Positions 30,438 through 32,698 of a DNA stretch of 32,698 bases are shown here, piece by piece (the stretch's first letter is position 1; the number at the start of each line of letters is the position of its first letter). Source of the stretch: Chara braunii (taxonomy: Eukaryota; Streptophyta; Charophyceae; Charales; Characeae); NCBI GenBank assembly GCA_003427395.1, contig BFEA01000266.1, positions 933,234-965,931 on the forward strand, read 5' to 3'. A program made the translations under genes and the position numbers. Under the pieces are notes generated by a model. It did not search any database, was not told where the DNA came from, and saw nothing but the letters and a program-made list of their open reading frames with translations.

Positions 30438-31200
30438 TTGGAATGATTGGCAAACGGGAAGACTGTGTGGGAACGCTGGAAGTTGGATGGTGGCGCGTAG
30501 GGGTGGGATAGTGATGCTTGGATAACCGGGTCGCATAGGGTAGCATGTGAGTGATTGGTTCCATCATGCTCTGTTTTGGGTCACGTGGTAATGGTCATGT
30601 CTGGCTTATCGATTTGCCATGTGGATTTGGTAAACTAATATGGCAACCTAATCCTTGTGCGGCTCTTTAGAATACAGCATTTCGCCATGTGGCAGAGCAG
30701 ATGGCGCAGTGAGTAACTAGCATCGGGGATAGGCATCAGGGCTGCCTATGCGAATCATTGTGTTCTGCCACGTGGCTGTTTTGCTAGGATTTTTCTACCT
30801 CCCTTTCGATGACGAATCCACATGTATTCTTGCCTTCTCTGATTACCCCTCCTCTTGCTTGATAAGCCTTTTAGGGTAGGCATAGATCTTGGGTCTCGAA
30901 GGGCGGTTGTATTAATTGGTCCTCTATTCTCCCTACTGCTGATTGCCTCTCCTCCTCATGGCATGGTAAGGATTTATGTGTCAAATGATGAGGAACTCAG
31001 AGTAGGGATATGACTTTGGATTACGATGGGCAGTTAAGCCCCTCAGTTGAGGGCCATCAATGCTGCTCATCAGTTACTTGGTGTGCTTGTGTGTCGCTTT
31101 GGATGACCATTCAGATGACCACTCTCCTTCAGTGGGAAGCACACGTGGCATGCCTACACCAGTTTGAAATGTTTTCATAACAATCATTTTTACATGTCAA
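30438..31200. other. No gene; scattered CACGTG-like motifs
   Basis: G-box-like words occur at about 30582 (TCACGTGG), 30769 (CCACGTGGC) and 31142 (CACGTGGC), with CCATGTGG near 30619 and 30685. Without a gene nearby their use is unknown. Confidence 0.45.
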
Positions 31201-31343
31201 GGGACGCTGGAACTGCTTTCCAGCAGGTGCTGCTCCCCACCAATAGATGGAGCCTCCCCGAGCATGCTAGTGGTGTCTGCTCTTATCAGCACCTCTAGCA
31301 TTCACTCGGGTTGTTTTCGGGGAAAAAAAAAAAAGAAAAAAAG
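31201..31343 (+). repeat. A-tailed three-hairpin repeat, full copy
   Basis: Hairpin 1: GCTGGAA (31206-31212) with TTCCAGC (31218-31224). Hairpin 2: GCTCC (31232-31236) with GGAGC (31249-31253). Hairpin 3: 31257-31310, about 19 pairs in four blocks (CCCGAG/CTCGGG, TGCTAG/CTAGCA, GGTG/CACC, CTG/CAG). A12-G-A7-G follows at 31323-31343. The structure and A tail suggest a SINE-like retroposon from a structured RNA. No A and B box promoter could be assigned. Confidence 0.7.
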
Positions 31344-31460
31344 TAGTCCACTCAGTTAATCCCCGGGGTTTTCCCCTGGGCAATCAATGCTGGTGGAAGT
31401 CAGAGTCTCTCAGGCCTTTGCTCCAAACTCTTTCCATAACTTTCTCCACATACTTTGTGA

Positions 31461-31538
31461 ATGAGACGCTGGACCCAGTTTCCAGCAGGTGCTGCTCCCC
31501 ACCAATAGACGGAGCTTTTTTGTGTTAAAAAAAAAAAA
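31461..31538 (+). repeat. A-tailed hairpin repeat, short copy
   Basis: Repeats hairpins 1 and 2 (GCTGGA 31468 with TCCAGC 31481; GCTCC 31494 with GGAGC 31511) almost exactly at a 260-bp offset from the full copy. It lacks hairpin 3, has T6 instead, and ends in A12. Confidence 0.75.
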
Positions 31539-31617
31539 GAGAGATTTTGGTTTCCAACTTTCCATCGATGGATCATGGTGAGGCTCTCCACCGTGTCTAC
31601 AAGAGCAGGGAAGTAGT

Positions 31618-31758
31618 ATTTCTTCAATGAGGTTTCTTCATCAGCCTGTTCGTCAGCATCATCATCGCATTTCTTCAATGTGGTTTCTTCATCAGCCTGT
31701 TTGTCAGCATCATCATCACGGGTATTTTAGTCAGTTTTTGATTCAGCATCATCATTCA
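31618..31758. repeat. 51-bp tandem repeat
   Basis: Two units, 31618-31668 and 31669-31719, nearly identical, then a decayed partial third rich in CATCATCATC. The period is a multiple of 3, and the minus strand reads an acidic KKCDDDADEQADEET peptide. No larger gene context was found. Confidence 0.92.
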
Positions 31759-32215
31759 TCATCATGATGTGCATCATCTTCATCCTCATTATCGCAAGTA
31801 ATGGAGCACACCTCCACCAGCCACCTCCTCACCTCCCGTCTACTGATCATGCACACCCCCTCTTTCGCCCCTACACCTCACCCCTTGCTCCCTCTTCTCC
31901 TCTCTCCGCCTGGTATTGCAAACTAAAAGTCCTGGCCAGGCAAATTGCGAACACCAGTCGGAGAGCAATGGGAACCCCTGAACGACAACATCTGCGGTGG
32001 ACACACCAGGCCTCAAGACTGCTTAAGAGACAATGACATTCGGCACCCGAAAAGCAGGGAGTGGAACCCAACTCAAGATAGACTCCGGAGGCAACGACAC
32101 TCAAGTCAGGGAAGGAACCCATGGAATGCTGAACACAGTGAGACAAGTGAGCTGCAAGCTTCCCACAAGACTACCGGGCTACAAGACGGGATAGAATGGT
32201 TCGACGCACAGTAAA
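31759..32215. other. No feature recognised
   Basis: C-rich to about 31910, then mixed. Frames of about 90 codons on both strands overlap and show no motif. Confidence 0.5.
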
Positions 32216-32361
32216 CTGCAGCCTTGTATACAGCACCACCGCACAACAGTGAGGCAACACACTGGCTCTAGCACTCAGTCTACACAATCTGCAGCCTGGT
32301 ATACAGTACCACTGCACAACAGTGAAGCAACACACGGGCTTTAGCACTCAGTCTACACAAC
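32216..32361. repeat. 73-bp tandem repeat, two units
   Basis: Units 32216-32288 and 32289-32361 start CTGCAGCC and end TCAGTCTACACAA, with about seven substitutions between them. The last stretch, 32362-32698, has no recognisable feature. Confidence 0.93.
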
Positions 32362-32698
32362 GATTGTTGGGAACAGCCCTCGCTCAGCACAGCACGCACC
32401 TCGGGGTTCGGAGCTATCCTGTAGAGGTGAGTAGGAGGTTTAAGGGCTTGGGGAGGGTTTATGACAGCGGGCTGAGGAGCAGAAGGCCGAGACTCCTAAC
32501 AAGGAATGCTGGTCAGTCTCTCGTGTGTTGGGGCCAAGGACGTCCACGGTTGTTTAAGGGGAGGATGGACAGGGCAAGTAATTAAGACTGTATGTGTAGC
32601 TTTGTAAAAGGGAGGTCAGTCAATCCCCTCCTGGAGAGGGTAATCAATGCTGCCTCCTGTTGTGTCCCCATTTCAGATAGAACAATAATCAAACAGGG

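Noticed and set aside
1-32698. tRNA or rRNA genes
   Set aside because: No cloverleaf with A and B boxes and no rRNA-like conserved stretch was recognised by eye; a tRNA scan would be the decisive test.

Overview
This is a eukaryotic, intergenic, repeat-dominated window with no convincing intact host gene. It has remains of at least three Ty3/Gypsy LTR retrotransposons (one a clear chromovirus), many microsatellites and minisatellites, A-tailed hairpin repeats and large inverted repeats. Long GA, GT, TTG/CAA and GAT arrays, chromodomain-bearing Gypsy pol and Asn/Asp-rich translated repeats suggest a large plant or algal genome. A charophyte such as Chara is my best guess, but it is inference only.

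Layout. 1-1730: compound microsatellites, a four-copy dispersed motif and a 37-bp-stem hairpin. 1915-8725, plus strand: element 1, a 5'-truncated chromovirus with gag, protease, RT, RNase H, integrase, chromodomain, polypurine tract and a 1298-bp 3' LTR. It is dead: six in-frame stops, at least one gag frameshift, and Asn in place of the first integrase Asp. 8726-13140: no genes; it holds a 251-bp inverted repeat around a TCCGGA-rich spacer, then a diffuse 60-bp repeat family. 13640-17141, minus strand: element 3, a different Gypsy lineage with gag and protease, whose pol runs into a trinucleotide array before any RT; a primer-binding-site-like sequence lies upstream. 17142-22440: a possible LTR region, a concentric dyad, purine and pyrimidine tracts, AT-rich DNA and a 26-bp minisatellite.

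22440-27935: element 2, a highly decayed relative of element 1 on the minus strand. Its gag, protease, RNase H and integrase are on the minus strand, but the linker-RT segment between protease and RNase H lies on the plus strand, so about 1.1 kb has been inverted inside the element. 27936-32698: a GT array, an unrecognised broken reading frame (possibly a LINE tail), a 318-codon Asn/Asp-rich ORF, two copies of an A-tailed multi-hairpin repeat, and 51-bp and 73-bp tandem repeats.

No proteins here form a working pathway. The most distinctive things are the hairpin families (31201-31538 and relatives; the LTR hairpin array at 7478-7703), the large inverted repeat at 10787-11999 and the inverted RT block. 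Functions of retroelement domains rest on visible motifs and known family architecture; clade and organism calls are inference.
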